Below, in pieces: positions 32,498-40,843 of a stretch of DNA of 56,229 nucleotides. A model generated the notes under the pieces. That model worked only from the letters and a program-made list of their open reading frames with translations. It did no database searches and was not told the origin of the DNA. Source of the stretch: Pseudomonadota bacterium (GTDB lineage: Bacteria > Pseudomonadota > Alphaproteobacteria > Sphingomonadales > Sphingomonadaceae). A program made the translations under genes and the position numbers. Positions within the stretch are counted from its first letter, which is position 1. Every line of letters starts with the position of its first letter. The DNA is taken from contig JAEZFL010000159.1 of NCBI GenBank assembly GCA_023417515.1, positions 1 through 56,229 on the forward strand, written 5' to 3'.

Positions 32498-33016
32498 GTG
32501 AAGATGTTGTCGGCATTGCTTTTATCGGGCCTGGCCGCGGTCGCGTCGCCGGCCTCCGCTCAGCAGCGCGCGGGAGATCCGCCGCCCGCCGTGTTCAGCC
32601 GCGTGACGGACTGTCGGGCCATTCAGGACGACGCGCAGCGGCTCGCCTGCTTCGATCGCGAAGTTGCTGCGCTGGCGCAGGCGCAGGCGACGCGCGAGGT
32701 CGTCGTGGTCGACCGCGAGGCGGTTCAGCGGACCCGGCGCAGCCTGTTCGGACTCACCCTGCCCGACGTCGGCCGCCTGTTCGGCGACGATGTCGACAAC
32801 GAGATCAACTCGACGGTGGTCGCCGCGCAGTTCAACAGCATCGGCATGGCGAGCATCCAGATCGAGGGCGGCGCGGTGTGGGTGCAGACTGAAGGCCGGC
32901 CGATCTCGCGCCGGCCGCGCGCCGGGATGCCGGTCCAGATCCGCCGCGGCGCGCTGGGATCCTATCTGCTCTCCGTCGACGGCCAGCGCGCGGTGCGGGT
33001 GATCCGCCAGCGCTGA
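32498..33016 (+). CDS. Exported hypothetical protein with a DCRAIQDDAQRLACFD motif
   Basis: About 172 residues from GTG 32498 (an ATG at 32504 is an alternative); GGGGGGAG lies 8-10 bases upstream. A signal peptide (MLSALLLSGLAAVASPASAQ) is followed by VTDCRAIQDDAQRLACFDREV, the two-cysteine motif seen at the N-terminus of several exported alphaproteobacterial proteins and of VasI-type proteins. The C-terminal half (FNSIGMASIQIEGGAVWVQT, GSYLLSVDGQRAVRVIRQ) looks like a small beta domain. Function unknown. Confidence 0.7.
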   Translation: MKMLSALLLSGLAAVASPASAQQRAGDPPPAVFSRVTDCRAIQDDAQRLACFDREVAALAQAQATREVVVVDREAVQRTRRSLFGLTLPDVGRLFGDDVDNEINSTVVAAQFNSIGMASIQIEGGAVWVQTEGRPISRRPRAGMPVQIRRGALGSYLLSVDGQRAVRVIRQR

Positions 33017-33023
33017 AGCCGGT

Positions 33024-33224
33024 CTAGAGCAGGCCCTCGGCCTTCATCACCGCTTCGGCGTCGACATAGGCCTCCTGCCGCTCGGCGCTCCAATATTTGA
33101 GCTCGCCGAGCGGGATCGGCTGCTTGGTCACCGCGCACAGGACATGGTCGCCGGCGCTCAGCACGCGATAGGTGCCGGGAAGGTAGTGAAGCCGCGCCGG
33201 GCGGCCGCGGTTCGACATCAGCAT
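33024..33224 (-). CDS. DUF2093 protein
   Basis: 66 residues with HYLPGTYRVLSAGDHVLCAV and TKQPIPLGELKYWSAERQEAY, matching DUF2093, a short alphaproteobacterial family of unknown function. The ATG at 33224 (a second ATG two codons on) has GGAG upstream. It follows xseA by 12 bp on the same strand and is likely co-transcribed. Confidence 0.85.
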   Translation of the reverse strand: MLMSNRGRPARLHYLPGTYRVLSAGDHVLCAVTKQPIPLGELKYWSAERQEAYVDAEAVMKAEGLL

Positions 33225-33236
33225 GGGTCGTCTCCG

Positions 33237-34628
33237 TCAGAGCAGCTTGGGCTGCCCCGGTTGCTCCTTCATATGGCGGCTCGTGCGCCTGGCCTCAACC
33301 GCGCCTTCGACGAAAGCCGCAACGGCGCCGTCGGAGAAATGGATGTTGAGCCGGCTGGCGGCGCGTGCCGCGCCCGCACTCGTCAAGGTCCGCCCTTCGC
33401 CGCTCTCGATCCGGGCGAAGCCGCGCTTCAGGGGCCGCTCGGGATGGACCAGCTCGGCCATTCGCCAGACGCTCCCCAGCCGCTCGCGGGCGCGCGCGAG
33501 CGCGCTGTTGAGGAGCTGGGGCCTGAGCGCTCCGGAATCGCGGGCGAGCTCGGCCCGGGCGCGGTCCAGCCGCTGGCGCAGCGCTCGCGGCAGCCGCTCG
33601 GAGAGATCGTCCAGCCGCTGCTGCTGAGGCGCGAGCAATTCCTCGCGCTCGGGCCAGTGCCGAAGCAGGGCCTCGAGCCGCTCGCCGGCACGCTCGACCG
33701 TTCGCGCGGCGCAGCGCTCGGCGCGGAGGCCCATCTGGCGCACCTGGGCGAGCAGATCGGCCCGCACCGGCACCGCGAGCTCGGCCGCCGCGGTCGGAGT
33801 CGGGGCGCGCATGTCGGCCGCGAAATCGCACAGCGACGTGTCGGTTTCGTGGCCAACCGCCGAAATGATGGGGATCGACGAGGCGGCGACGGCGCGCACC
33901 ACTGCTTCCTCGTTGAACGCCCACAGATCCTCGATCGAGCCGCCGCCGCGAGCGACGATGACGAGGTCGGGCCGCGGCACCGGCCCGCCTGGCTGCAGGG
34001 CGCTGAAGCCGTTGACCGCGGCGGCGACCTGTTCGGCGGCGCCGTCGCCCTGGACCGGCACCGGCCACAGCACGACCTGCGTCGGCCAGCGGTCGCCGAG
34101 ACGGTGGAGGATGTCGCGGATCACCGCTCCGGTCGGCGAGGTCACGACCCCGATCACTTTCGGCGCGAACGGCAGCGGCCGCTTGCGCTCCGCGTCGAAC
34201 AGGCCCTCGGCGGCGAGCTGGCGGCGGCGCTTGTCGAGCAGCGCCATCAGCGCGCCCTGGCCGGCCAGCTCGAGCCGCTCGACCACCATCTGGTAGCGCG
34301 AGCGCGCCGGATAGGTGGTGATGCGGCCCAGGGCGACGACCTCGATGCCGTCCTCGGGCCGGAATTTGAGCTGGCCGGCGCTGGTCCGCCAGATCACCGC
34401 GTCGAGGCAGGCGTCCTGATCCTTGAGGGTGAAATAGCAATGGCCGGAGGCGTGGCGCTTGAAGCCGCTGATCTCGCCGCGCACGCGTACCTGACCGAAC
34501 GCATCCTCGACGGTGCGCTTGAGGACCGAGGCCAATTCGGAGACGCTGAGCGCCGGGGCATTGTCGCCCGGCGCCACATTTGCCAACAGGCCGCTCGAGC
34601 CGTTCGCGGCGCCTTGAGGATCGGTCAT
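33237..34628 (-). CDS. xseA: Exonuclease VII large subunit
   Basis: Single-strand-specific exonuclease subunit. About 463 residues from MTDPQGAANG. It has the OB domain (LSVSELASVLKRTVEDAFGQV, VRGEISGFKRHASGHCYFTLKD), the catalytic core (PKVIGVVTSPTGAVIRDI, LVIVARGGGSIEDLWAFNEE, ISAVGHETDTSLCDFAAD) and the long helical arm (about 280-400, Arg/Glu/Leu-rich). The ATG at 34628-34626 shares bases with the divergent purD ATG (34627-34629) and has no clear ribosome site; an in-frame ATG at 34634 is an alternative. xseB is not in the window. Confidence 0.92.
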   Translation of the reverse strand: MTDPQGAANGSSGLLANVAPGDNAPALSVSELASVLKRTVEDAFGQVRVRGEISGFKRHASGHCYFTLKDQDACLDAVIWRTSAGQLKFRPEDGIEVVALGRITTYPARSRYQMVVERLELAGQGALMALLDKRRRQLAAEGLFDAERKRPLPFAPKVIGVVTSPTGAVIRDILHRLGDRWPTQVVLWPVPVQGDGAAEQVAAAVNGFSALQPGGPVPRPDLVIVARGGGSIEDLWAFNEEAVVRAVAASSIPIISAVGHETDTSLCDFAADMRAPTPTAAAELAVPVRADLLAQVRQMGLRAERCAARTVERAGERLEALLRHWPEREELLAPQQQRLDDLSERLPRALRQRLDRARAELARDSGALRPQLLNSALARARERLGSVWRMAELVHPERPLKRGFARIESGEGRTLTSAGAARAASRLNIHFSDGAVAAFVEGAVEARRTSRHMKEQPGQPKLL

Positions 34629-35904
34629 GAACATACTGCTGCTGGGATCGGGTGGGCGCGAGCATGCGCTGGCATGGAAGCTGGCGCAATCGCCAAGCTG
34701 CGACAAGCTGTTCGCGGCGCCGGGAAATCCCGGCATCGCCAAGCATGCGCGGTTGGTCCCGCTCGATGCGGGCGATCATTCCGCAGTGGTCGACTTCTGC
34801 CGCGCCGAGCGGATCGGCCTGGTGGCGATCGGGCCGGAGCAGCCGCTGGTGGACGGCCTCGCCGACAGCTTGCGCGCCGAAGGGATCCCGGTATTCGGCC
34901 CGGGTCGTGACGCGGCTCGGCTCGAGGGCTCCAAGGGCTTTACCAAATTGCTGTGCGCCCGCGCCGGCATCCCGACCGCGCGCTTCGCCCGCGCCGAGAC
35001 TCGCGCCGAGGCGGAAGCCGAGCTCGACCTGTTCGGCCTCCCGGTGGTGATCAAGGCCGATGGGCTCGCTGCCGGCAAGGGCGTGGTCATCGCGACCACT
35101 GCCGAGGAGGCGGAGGCGGCGGTCGGGGACATGTTCGGCGGCGGCTTCGGCGCGGCCGGCGCGTCGGTGGTGATCGAGGAATATATGGAAGGCGAGGAAG
35201 TGAGCTTCTTCGCTTTGACCGACGGCAAGACGGTGGTGCCGTTCGGCTCCGCCCAGGACCATAAGCGCGTCGGCGACGGCGACACCGGCCCCAACACCGG
35301 CGGCATGGGCGCCTACAGCCCGGCGAGCATCTTCACGCCAGACCTCGAGCGGCGCGTGCTCGACGAGATCGTCCAGCCGACGGTGACCGCGATGGCCGAG
35401 GCGGGAACGCCGTTCGTTGGCGTGCTCTATGCCGGGCTGATGCTGACCTCGGAGCGGCCGAAGCTGGTCGAGTATAATGTCCGCTTCGGCGACCCCGAGT
35501 GCCAGGTGCTGATGGCGCGCCTCGACAGCGATCTCGCCGAGCTGATGCTCGCCGCGGCGACCGGGCGCCTGGACGAGGTCCCGCCGCCGCACTTCCGCGG
35601 CGAGGTCGCGCTGACGGTGGTGATGGCCGCCGAAGGCTATCCCGGCTCGCCGCGCAAGGGCGGCGCGATCGGCGGCATCGACGAGGCCGAGGCGACCGGC
35701 GCGCGCATCTTCCAGGCGGGGACGGCCGAAGCCGACGGTCGCCTCGTCGCCAATGGCGGCCGGGTGCTCAACGTGACGGCGACAGGCGGCAACGTCGCCG
35801 AAGCGCAGCAGCGCGCTTATGCCGCCGCCGAGCGGATCGCGTTCGATACCGGCTTCTATCGGCGCGACATTGGCTGGCGCGAGATTGCGCGGCTGGCCGG
35901 CTGA
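34627..35904 (+). CDS. purD: Phosphoribosylamine-glycine ligase
   Basis: ATP-grasp enzyme, second step of purine synthesis (PRA + glycine to GAR). 425 residues, normal length: MNILLLGSGGREHALAWKLA, IGPEQPLVDGLADSL, FGPGRDAARLEGSK, VIKADGLAAGKGVVIA, NTGGMGAYSPA and RFGDPECQVLM. GAGG lies 7 bases before the ATG. It is divergent from xseA with overlapping start codons, and is followed 27 bp later by a group of small envelope proteins. purE-purK are 15 kb upstream. Confidence 0.96.
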   Translation: MNILLLGSGGREHALAWKLAQSPSCDKLFAAPGNPGIAKHARLVPLDAGDHSAVVDFCRAERIGLVAIGPEQPLVDGLADSLRAEGIPVFGPGRDAARLEGSKGFTKLLCARAGIPTARFARAETRAEAEAELDLFGLPVVIKADGLAAGKGVVIATTAEEAEAAVGDMFGGGFGAAGASVVIEEYMEGEEVSFFALTDGKTVVPFGSAQDHKRVGDGDTGPNTGGMGAYSPASIFTPDLERRVLDEIVQPTVTAMAEAGTPFVGVLYAGLMLTSERPKLVEYNVRFGDPECQVLMARLDSDLAELMLAAATGRLDEVPPPHFRGEVALTVVMAAEGYPGSPRKGGAIGGIDEAEATGARIFQAGTAEADGRLVANGGRVLNVTATGGNVAEAQQRAYAAAERIAFDTGFYRRDIGWREIARLAG

Positions 35905-35931
35905 CGCTTAAGAGTGGGGGTGGAGGAGCCG

Positions 35932-36252
35932 ATGTCTCGCATAGCCAAGTTCCTGGTCGGGCTCGCCGCCGCGCTGGTGGTGGCGCTGGTCGCTTACTGG
36001 CCGCTCGGCATGGGGCAGGCCTTTGTCGACCGGCTGGAAGAGGGCGCGAACATCATGGTCGCGCGGGCCGAGGTGCCCGGTGTCACCGTGCAGATGCAGC
36101 GCTCGCCGCTGGCGCGGAAGGCTTTGCTCACAGGCCCGGCCAACCAGTTCCAGCGCGAAGGCATGGGCTCGCTGCCGGGCATCAACGAGCGGGTTCTCGC
36201 CGTGCCCGGAATGAGCCGGGTCGAGTGGACCAACCCGCCGCCGTCGCAATGA
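35932..36252 (+). CDS. Small membrane-anchored hypothetical protein
   Basis: 106 residues from ATG 35932, which has GGAGGAG 5 bases upstream. One membrane segment near the N-terminus (FLVGLAAALVVALVAYW) is followed by a periplasmic domain with VTVQMQRSPLARKALLTGPA and LPGINERVLAVPGMSRVEW. The outer part resembles the region before the OmpA domain in some sphingomonad OmpA-like proteins, but no OmpA domain follows here. First of four short, tightly spaced genes after purD. Confidence 0.72.
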   Translation: MSRIAKFLVGLAAALVVALVAYWPLGMGQAFVDRLEEGANIMVARAEVPGVTVQMQRSPLARKALLTGPANQFQREGMGSLPGINERVLAVPGMSRVEWTNPPPSQ

Positions 36253-36280
36253 GGCTTTGGGCAATGAGGGAGACGCGCGC

Positions 36281-36394
36281 GTGCCGTTGATCGTCGAGAC
36301 TCTGATCCTGTTCGTCGTTGCTTATCTGGTCGGCATCGGGCTGGCCGCCCTGCTGTTCGGCACGCGCCGGCGCACGAGCTTCCTGGAGGACTGA
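36281..36394 (+). CDS. 37-residue single-pass membrane protein
   Basis: Reads GTG CCG TTG ATC GTC..., giving MPLIVETLILFVVAYLVG..., one strong membrane helix (about 4-27) and a basic cytoplasmic end (GTRRRTSFLED). GGGAGA lies about 8 bases before the GTG. It is followed after 4 bases by another 37-residue membrane protein. Supported by start signal, tight spacing and composition; no family recognised. Confidence 0.6.
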   Translation: MPLIVETLILFVVAYLVGIGLAALLFGTRRRTSFLED

Positions 36395-36398
36395 GCCG

Positions 36399-36512
36399 GT
36401 GTTCGTGCTGATCCAATATTTCCAGGTGCCGCTCGCCATCACGGTGGCAATCGGCTTCGCGACCGGGCTGTGGATGTTCCGCGCCCGCACACAGGGGGAC
36501 CGCGAACCATGA
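36399..36512 (+). CDS. 37-residue single-pass membrane protein, second
   Basis: From GTG 36399: MFVLIQYFQVPLAITVAI..., one membrane helix (about 4-27) then RARTQGDREP. Its stop overlaps the ATG of the next gene (ATGA), so it is very likely translated. Same length, topology and start type as the preceding small gene, though the sequences are not close. Confidence 0.62.
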   Translation: MFVLIQYFQVPLAITVAIGFATGLWMFRARTQGDREP

Positions 36513-37042
36513 ATTTCGATTCCACCACCACTCTGCTCATCGTCGGCGCGGCGATCGTCGTCCTGCTCGTGCTGTGGGCGGTGCTTCGCGCCGCCTCGCG
36601 CGTGTCGATCGCCAAGGAGGCCAGGGACCGCGCCGGCGAGCCCTATGTCGCGAGCAAGGAGCGGCCCTACATGAAGGAGGCGGCACCGCCCGCAGCCGAC
36701 CTTGCGCCGCCCTCAACCGAACCCGATGTCGCCCAGCCGGCCGTGCCGGTCGTCGAGGATTTCGCCGGAATCGCCTTCCCGCCGCGCGCCACCGATCATG
36801 GCGACGAGCTCACGCGCCTCAAGGGCGTGGGGCCGAAGCTCGCCGCGATGCTCAACGAGCAGGGCATCACCCGCTACGAGCAGCTCGCCTCGATGGACGA
36901 GGCGCAGCTGGCGGCGCTCGACGCGCGGCTCGGCAATTTCAAGGGCCGCCTCGCCCGCGACCGCGTGGTCGAACAGGCCCGCTACCTCGCCAGCGGCGAC
37001 ACCGCCGGCTTCGAGGCGACGTTCGGCAAGCTCGGCGGCTGA
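36509..37042 (+). CDS. Membrane-anchored helix-hairpin-helix protein
   Basis: 177 residues. One membrane segment at about 7-27 (TTLLIVGAAIVVLLVLWAVL), a Pro/Ala-rich linker, then a C-terminal HhH domain (ELTRLKGVGPKLAAMLNEQG, YEQLASMDEAQLAALDARLG). This resembles the HhH module at the C-terminus of several alphaproteobacterial proteins and of FEN1-like nucleases, but no nuclease residues are present. An HhH module tethered to the membrane could bind nucleic acid or act in protein contact. The start overlaps the preceding stop. Confidence 0.75.
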   Translation: MNFDSTTTLLIVGAAIVVLLVLWAVLRAASRVSIAKEARDRAGEPYVASKERPYMKEAAPPAADLAPPSTEPDVAQPAVPVVEDFAGIAFPPRATDHGDELTRLKGVGPKLAAMLNEQGITRYEQLASMDEAQLAALDARLGNFKGRLARDRVVEQARYLASGDTAGFEATFGKLGG

Positions 37043-37057
37043 CGCTGCGCTGGGGCG

Positions 37058-38386
37058 TCACCCCCGCCGCCGAGTCTTGATCTCGCTGGCGAGGAGCTTG
37101 TCGATCTTGCGGCCGTCCATGTCGACGATCTCGAACTGCCAGCCGCCGAAGCGGAAGCGCTCGCCGACTTCGGGCAGGTGCCGAAGCACGGAGAGGGCGA
37201 AGCCCGCCGCGGTGGCATAGTCGCGGTCGTCCGGAAGCGTGATCGCGAGCCGGTCGGCCAGCGCGTCGGCGGAGACGGACCCGGACACCCACCAGCTGCC
37301 GTCATCGCGCTCGACCAGCGGCGGGTCGGTGTCGAGATCGGCGTCGGACGCGAATGCGCCGGCGAGCGCGGTGAGGAGATCGGCCGGAGTCACCAGGCCG
37401 TCGAAATGGCCATATTCGTCATGGACGAAGACCATCGGCACTTCGGATTCCTGAAGCACGGTGAGCGCGTCCATCGCGTCCATACGGTCATGGATGACCG
37501 GCGCCGGGCGCATCAGCGCCCGCAGATCCACTGGCGCGCCTTCCAGCGCCGCGGCGATGATGTCGCGCGACTGGACGACGCCGATCAGATTGTCGACCGA
37601 GCCTTCGGCGACGGGAATCCGGCTGTGCGGCGTGTGACGGAGGAACTCGCGGATCGCCGCGGCATCGGCGTCGGCGTCGATCCAGTCGACCTCGGTCCGC
37701 GGAGTCATGATCTCGCGGGTCGGCCGGTCGGCGAGCCGCACCACGCCGGAGATGATCGCCCGCTCGCTCTCGTCGAGGACCCCGGCATGGGTCGCCTCGG
37801 CGACGACCATGTGAAGGTCCTCGGCGGTGACGTGATCCGCCGATTCGCGGTTCATCCGGAGCAGCGAGAAGATAAGCCCGCTGGTTCGGTCGAGCAGCCA
37901 CACGAGCGGCGCGGTGGCGCGCGCGATCCACTGCATCGGTATCGCCATCACCACGGCGATCGGCTCAGGCGAGCGCAACGCGAATTGCTTGGGCACCAGC
38001 TCGCCAATGACCAGGCTCACATAAGTGACGATGACGATGACGATGGTGAAGCCGATGCTTGCGGCCGTGGCTGGATCGATGCCCAGCAAGGCGATGCGCT
38101 GGCCGATCGGCCCGCCAAGGCTGGCGCCCGAATAGGCGCCGGCGAGAATTCCGATCAGGGTGATTCCGATCTGGACCGCCGACAGGAAGCGGCCGGGATC
38201 CGCAGCGAGCGCGAGCGCCGCTGTCGCGCCGCGCCGGCCGGATCGTTCCATCGCCCTGAGGCGCGGCCGGCGTGCGGACACGATCGCCAGCTCCGACATG
38301 GCGAGGACGCCGTTCATGGCGATCAGCAGCAGGATGATGCCGACGTCCAGCCAGGGAATGGGCGCGAGGGTTGCGGGGGACGGCAT
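37058..38386 (-). CDS. CNNM/CorC-type (hemolysin-like) membrane protein
   Basis: 442 residues. Four membrane segments form a CNNM domain (about 12-190: ILLLIAMNGVLAMSELAIVS, FLSAVQIGITLIGILAGAYS, GELVPKQFAL). Then come two CBS domains (about 215-335: IMTPRTEVDWIDADADAAAI, VPMVFVHDEYGHFDGLVTPADLL in part) and a C-terminal CorC_HlyC domain (about 350-435, DGSWWVSGSVSADALADRL). This family is linked to magnesium or cobalt efflux and is often labelled hemolysin. Start ATG 38386. Convergent with the HhH protein gene. Confidence 0.92.
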   Translation of the reverse strand: MPSPATLAPIPWLDVGIILLLIAMNGVLAMSELAIVSARRPRLRAMERSGRRGATAALALAADPGRFLSAVQIGITLIGILAGAYSGASLGGPIGQRIALLGIDPATAASIGFTIVIVIVTYVSLVIGELVPKQFALRSPEPIAVVMAIPMQWIARATAPLVWLLDRTSGLIFSLLRMNRESADHVTAEDLHMVVAEATHAGVLDESERAIISGVVRLADRPTREIMTPRTEVDWIDADADAAAIREFLRHTPHSRIPVAEGSVDNLIGVVQSRDIIAAALEGAPVDLRALMRPAPVIHDRMDAMDALTVLQESEVPMVFVHDEYGHFDGLVTPADLLTALAGAFASDADLDTDPPLVERDDGSWWVSGSVSADALADRLAITLPDDRDYATAAGFALSVLRHLPEVGERFRFGGWQFEIVDMDGRKIDKLLASEIKTRRRG

Positions 38387-38527
38387 GGTGCGGCTTCCCG
38401 TCCTTTAGCCGCTGATCGGCGGGTGGGACAACAGCCTGTTGTAATGTGACGTTCATGGAACAACCGGACGCGAAGGGCGGTTCAGCCCAGGCACGACAGC
38501 ATTCCCAGCGTTACGAAAGGAAGTCGC

Positions 38528-39199
38528 ATGCCTGTAAAACGGCTCCCCACCACCATTTTCGCCATCGCCTTGATGTGCGGCACGGCCGCTTGCGTCACCA
38601 ACCCGGAAACCGGTGAGCGTGAGTTCCCCGTCCGGACCGCGGTCGGCGCCGGCATCGGCGCGATCGGCGGCTATCTGCTCGGCGACCTGATCGGCGGCCG
38701 CAACGACCGCACCGAGCGGATCGTCGGCGCCGGCCTGGGCGCGGTGGCCGGCGGCGCGATCGGCCAATATATGGACCAGCAGGAAGCACGGCTGAGGCGC
38801 GAGACCGCCGGCTCGGGAATCGAGATCGGCCGCGAGGGCAACGACCTCGTTCTGCGCATGCCGGCCGGAATCACCTTCGCGTTCGACCGCTACGACATCC
38901 AGCCGCAGTTCCAGTCGACCCTGGACGAGGTCGCGCAGACGCTTCAGGCCTATCCGTCGACCGCGATCGACGTTTACGGGCACACCGACAGCAGCGGCTC
39001 GGATTCCTACAACCAGAATCTGTCGGAGCAGCGCGCCCGCTCGGTCGCCAATTACCTGATTTCGCGCGGCGTTCAGCCGGTGCGAATCGCCACCCGCGGC
39101 TTCGGCGAGACCCAGTTGCTGGTCAATCCGGAGCGCTCGGAAGCCGACCGCCAGGCCAATCGCCGAGTCGAGATACGGATCTCGCCGGTCAGCCAGTAA
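38528..39199 (+). CDS. OmpA-family lipoprotein
   Basis: 223 residues. A lipoprotein signal ends at a Cys (IALMCGTAAC; the Cys of GTAAC is the better lipobox). A glycine-zipper segment (VGAGIGAIGGYLLGDLIGG, VGAGLGAVAGGAIG) follows, then an OmpA peptidoglycan-binding domain (about 108-220) with ITFAFDRYDIQP, IDVYGHTDSSGSDSYNQNLS and RRVEIRI. YiaD/Pal-like outer-membrane anchoring is expected. Start ATG 38528 with AAAGGAAG upstream. Single-gene unit. Confidence 0.93.
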   Translation: MPVKRLPTTIFAIALMCGTAACVTNPETGEREFPVRTAVGAGIGAIGGYLLGDLIGGRNDRTERIVGAGLGAVAGGAIGQYMDQQEARLRRETAGSGIEIGREGNDLVLRMPAGITFAFDRYDIQPQFQSTLDEVAQTLQAYPSTAIDVYGHTDSSGSDSYNQNLSEQRARSVANYLISRGVQPVRIATRGFGETQLLVNPERSEADRQANRRVEIRISPVSQ

Positions 39200-39232
39200 G
39201 CCTGGTCGGACCGTCCGCCCTTCCGTCATGCT

Positions 39233-39307
39233 GAACTCGGCTCAGCATCCATCTTCGACCCTCCCGGAGGGCCGCGAAATGGACCCTGAACAAGTTTGGG
39301 GTGACGG
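39233..39307. repeat. Palindromic intergenic repeat, family B, copy 2
   Basis: CCGTCATGCTGAACTCGGCT on the left and GGACCCTGAACAAG...GGTGACGG on the right repeat the ends of the element at 4742-4851, with a shorter centre that includes CCCTCCCGGAGGG. It sits between the convergent OmpA-lipoprotein and cysC genes. Confidence 0.7.
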
Positions 39308-39316
39308 TGGCGGAAG

Positions 39317-39892
39317 CTAGAGTTCGAGCTCTCGCAATATCTGCTCGACCGCTTCGTCGGGGCTCAGGGTCGTCGTGTCGATCCTGAGCTCCGGCGCCTC
39401 GGGCGGCTCATAGGGGCTGTCGATCCCGGTGAAGCGCCGGATCTCGCCGGCGCGGGCGCGGCGATAGAGGCCTTTGGGATCGCGCGCCTCCGCGACCGCG
39501 AGCGGCGCATCGACGAAGATCTCGACGAACTGGCCGGGCGGAAACAGCGCTCGCACGAGCCGCCGGTCGGCTCGGAACGGCGAGATGAAGGCGGCGAGGA
39601 CGACCAGGCCCGATTCGACCATCAATCGGGCGACCTCGCCGGCGCGGCGGATATTCTCGACGCGGTCGTCGTCGCTGAAGCCGAGGTCGTTGCTCAGCCC
39701 CTGCCGCATGGCGTCGCCGTCGAGCAGGAAGGTGTGGCGGCCGAGACCGTGGAGGCGGCGGTCGAGCCGGGTCGCGATCGTCGTCTTGCCCGCCGCGGAC
39801 AGGCCGGTGAACCATAACAGCCGCGGCTGCTGCCCCATCAGCGCCGCGCGCTCGTTCGGCGCGACGCCGCTCCCCTCCCCGTTTCGTGCCAT
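39317..39892 (-). CDS. cysC: Adenylylsulfate (APS) kinase
   Basis: Phosphorylates APS to PAPS, the sulfate donor of sulfotransferases. 191 residues with P-loop GLSAAGKTT (about residues 30-38), LLDGDAMRQGLSNDLGFS, NIRRAGEVARLM, FISPFRADR and DAPLAVAEARDPKGLYRRARAG. The family-typical GLSGSGKST is changed but retains the Gly-Lys-Thr. It is a stand-alone kinase, not fused to CysN, and no sulfate-assimilation operon is nearby. Three genes with sulfotransferase-type or linked functions lie 11-14 kb upstream. It follows tadA by 10 bp on the same strand. Confidence 0.92.
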   Translation of the reverse strand: MARNGEGSGVAPNERAALMGQQPRLLWFTGLSAAGKTTIATRLDRRLHGLGRHTFLLDGDAMRQGLSNDLGFSDDDRVENIRRAGEVARLMVESGLVVLAAFISPFRADRRLVRALFPPGQFVEIFVDAPLAVAEARDPKGLYRRARAGEIRRFTGIDSPYEPPEAPELRIDTTTLSPDEAVEQILRELEL

Positions 39893-39902
39893 CGCTCTCT
39901 GT

Positions 39903-40358
39903 CTAGCCGCGCCGCTCGCGAAAGAAAGTGCGCAGCTGCTCGGCCGCCGCCTCCTCTCCGATTCCCGGCATCACTTCGGGCGCGTGGTGGCAGGTCGGCT
40001 GGGCGTAGAGGCGCGGCCCGTGGAGCACCGCGCCGCCCTTGGGATCGGCGGCGGCAAAATAGAGCCGGCGGATGCGCGCGAGACTGATCGCCGCGGCGCA
40101 CATCGCGCACGGCTCGAGCGATACCCACAGATCGCACTCGTCCAGCCTCGAGGTGCCGAGCGCCCGCCCCGCCTCGCGAAGCGCCTCCATCTCGGCATGG
40201 GCGGTCGGATCGACGGCGCCGCGCATGCGGTTGCGGGTGACGGCAACCACTTCGTCCCCGCGAGTCACGACCGCGCCGACCGGCACTTCGCCGGCTGCGG
40301 CTGCGGCTGCGGCTTCGTCCAGGGCAATGCGCATGGGACGGGGCAGCGGGAATGGCAT
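39903..40358 (-). CDS. tadA: tRNA-specific adenosine deaminase (TadA-type)
   Basis: Deaminates A34 to inosine in tRNA-Arg(ACG). 151 residues from ATG 40358. Zinc ligands are H54 (TAHAEME, with catalytic E56) and C84/C87 (LEPCAMCAAAISLARI). VGAVVTRGDEVVA and NRMRG also match. A general nucleoside deaminase is the main alternative; the length and HAEM/PCAMC set favour TadA. Confidence 0.87.
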   Translation of the reverse strand: MPFPLPRPMRIALDEAAAAAAAGEVPVGAVVTRGDEVVAVTRNRMRGAVDPTAHAEMEALREAGRALGTSRLDECDLWVSLEPCAMCAAAISLARIRRLYFAAADPKGGAVLHGPRLYAQPTCHHAPEVMPGIGEEAAAEQLRTFFRERRG

Positions 40359-40508
40359 GACCAATCGCTAGACCACCAAGCCGTGCGCGCAAAGTGGTGC
40401 GCGCATGGTGTGGGACCGACGGCGCGCCGCTCCGCCGATTCGGACAGCAATCATGTTGACAGCAATGGAGGCCGCGACGATCCTCGAGATGCTTTCAGGG
40501 GGGATCAA

Positions 40509-40802
40509 ATGAGCGACTCGACTCTTGCGCATGCACGCGCCCAGATGATGTACGACGCCAACAAGAAGTCGACGGGCGTGGCCTATCTTCTGTGGATTTT
40601 CCTGGGCGGTTTCGGGGCTCACCGCTTCTATCTGGGCGAGACTGGCACCGCCGTCGCCCAGTTGCTCCTATTGCTGTTCGGCTGGCTTCCCCTGTTCATC
40701 GGCTGGTTCGTGCTCGGCATATGGCTGCTCGTCGACCTGTTCCTCATTCCCGGCATCGCCCGTGACAAGAACATGCGTCTCGCCGATCATTTCGCGCGAT
40801 AA
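40509..40802 (+). CDS. TM2-domain protein
   Basis: 97 residues. After a polar N-terminus, two membrane segments (AYLLWIFLGGFGAHRFYLGE and GWLPLFIGWFVLGIWLLVDL) bracket the TM2 signature GAHRFYLG...W...D. Function of the family is not established. Start ATG 40509 follows GGGGGGATCAA. The 144-bp gap before it holds a direct repeat GTGCGCGCA (40383 and 40397) and a lone TTGACA at 40456. Confidence 0.88.
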   Translation: MSDSTLAHARAQMMYDANKKSTGVAYLLWIFLGGFGAHRFYLGETGTAVAQLLLLLFGWLPLFIGWFVLGIWLLVDLFLIPGIARDKNMRLADHFAR

Positions 40803-40843
40803 GGCAGGCGCGAACTGAGCCGCGCCCGCCTTCCCCGCGTAGG

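Noticed and set aside
40456..40484. TTGACA promoter before the TM2 gene
   Set aside because: A perfect -35 box is present but nothing resembling a -10 box follows at 16-18 bases (GATCCT at 17).
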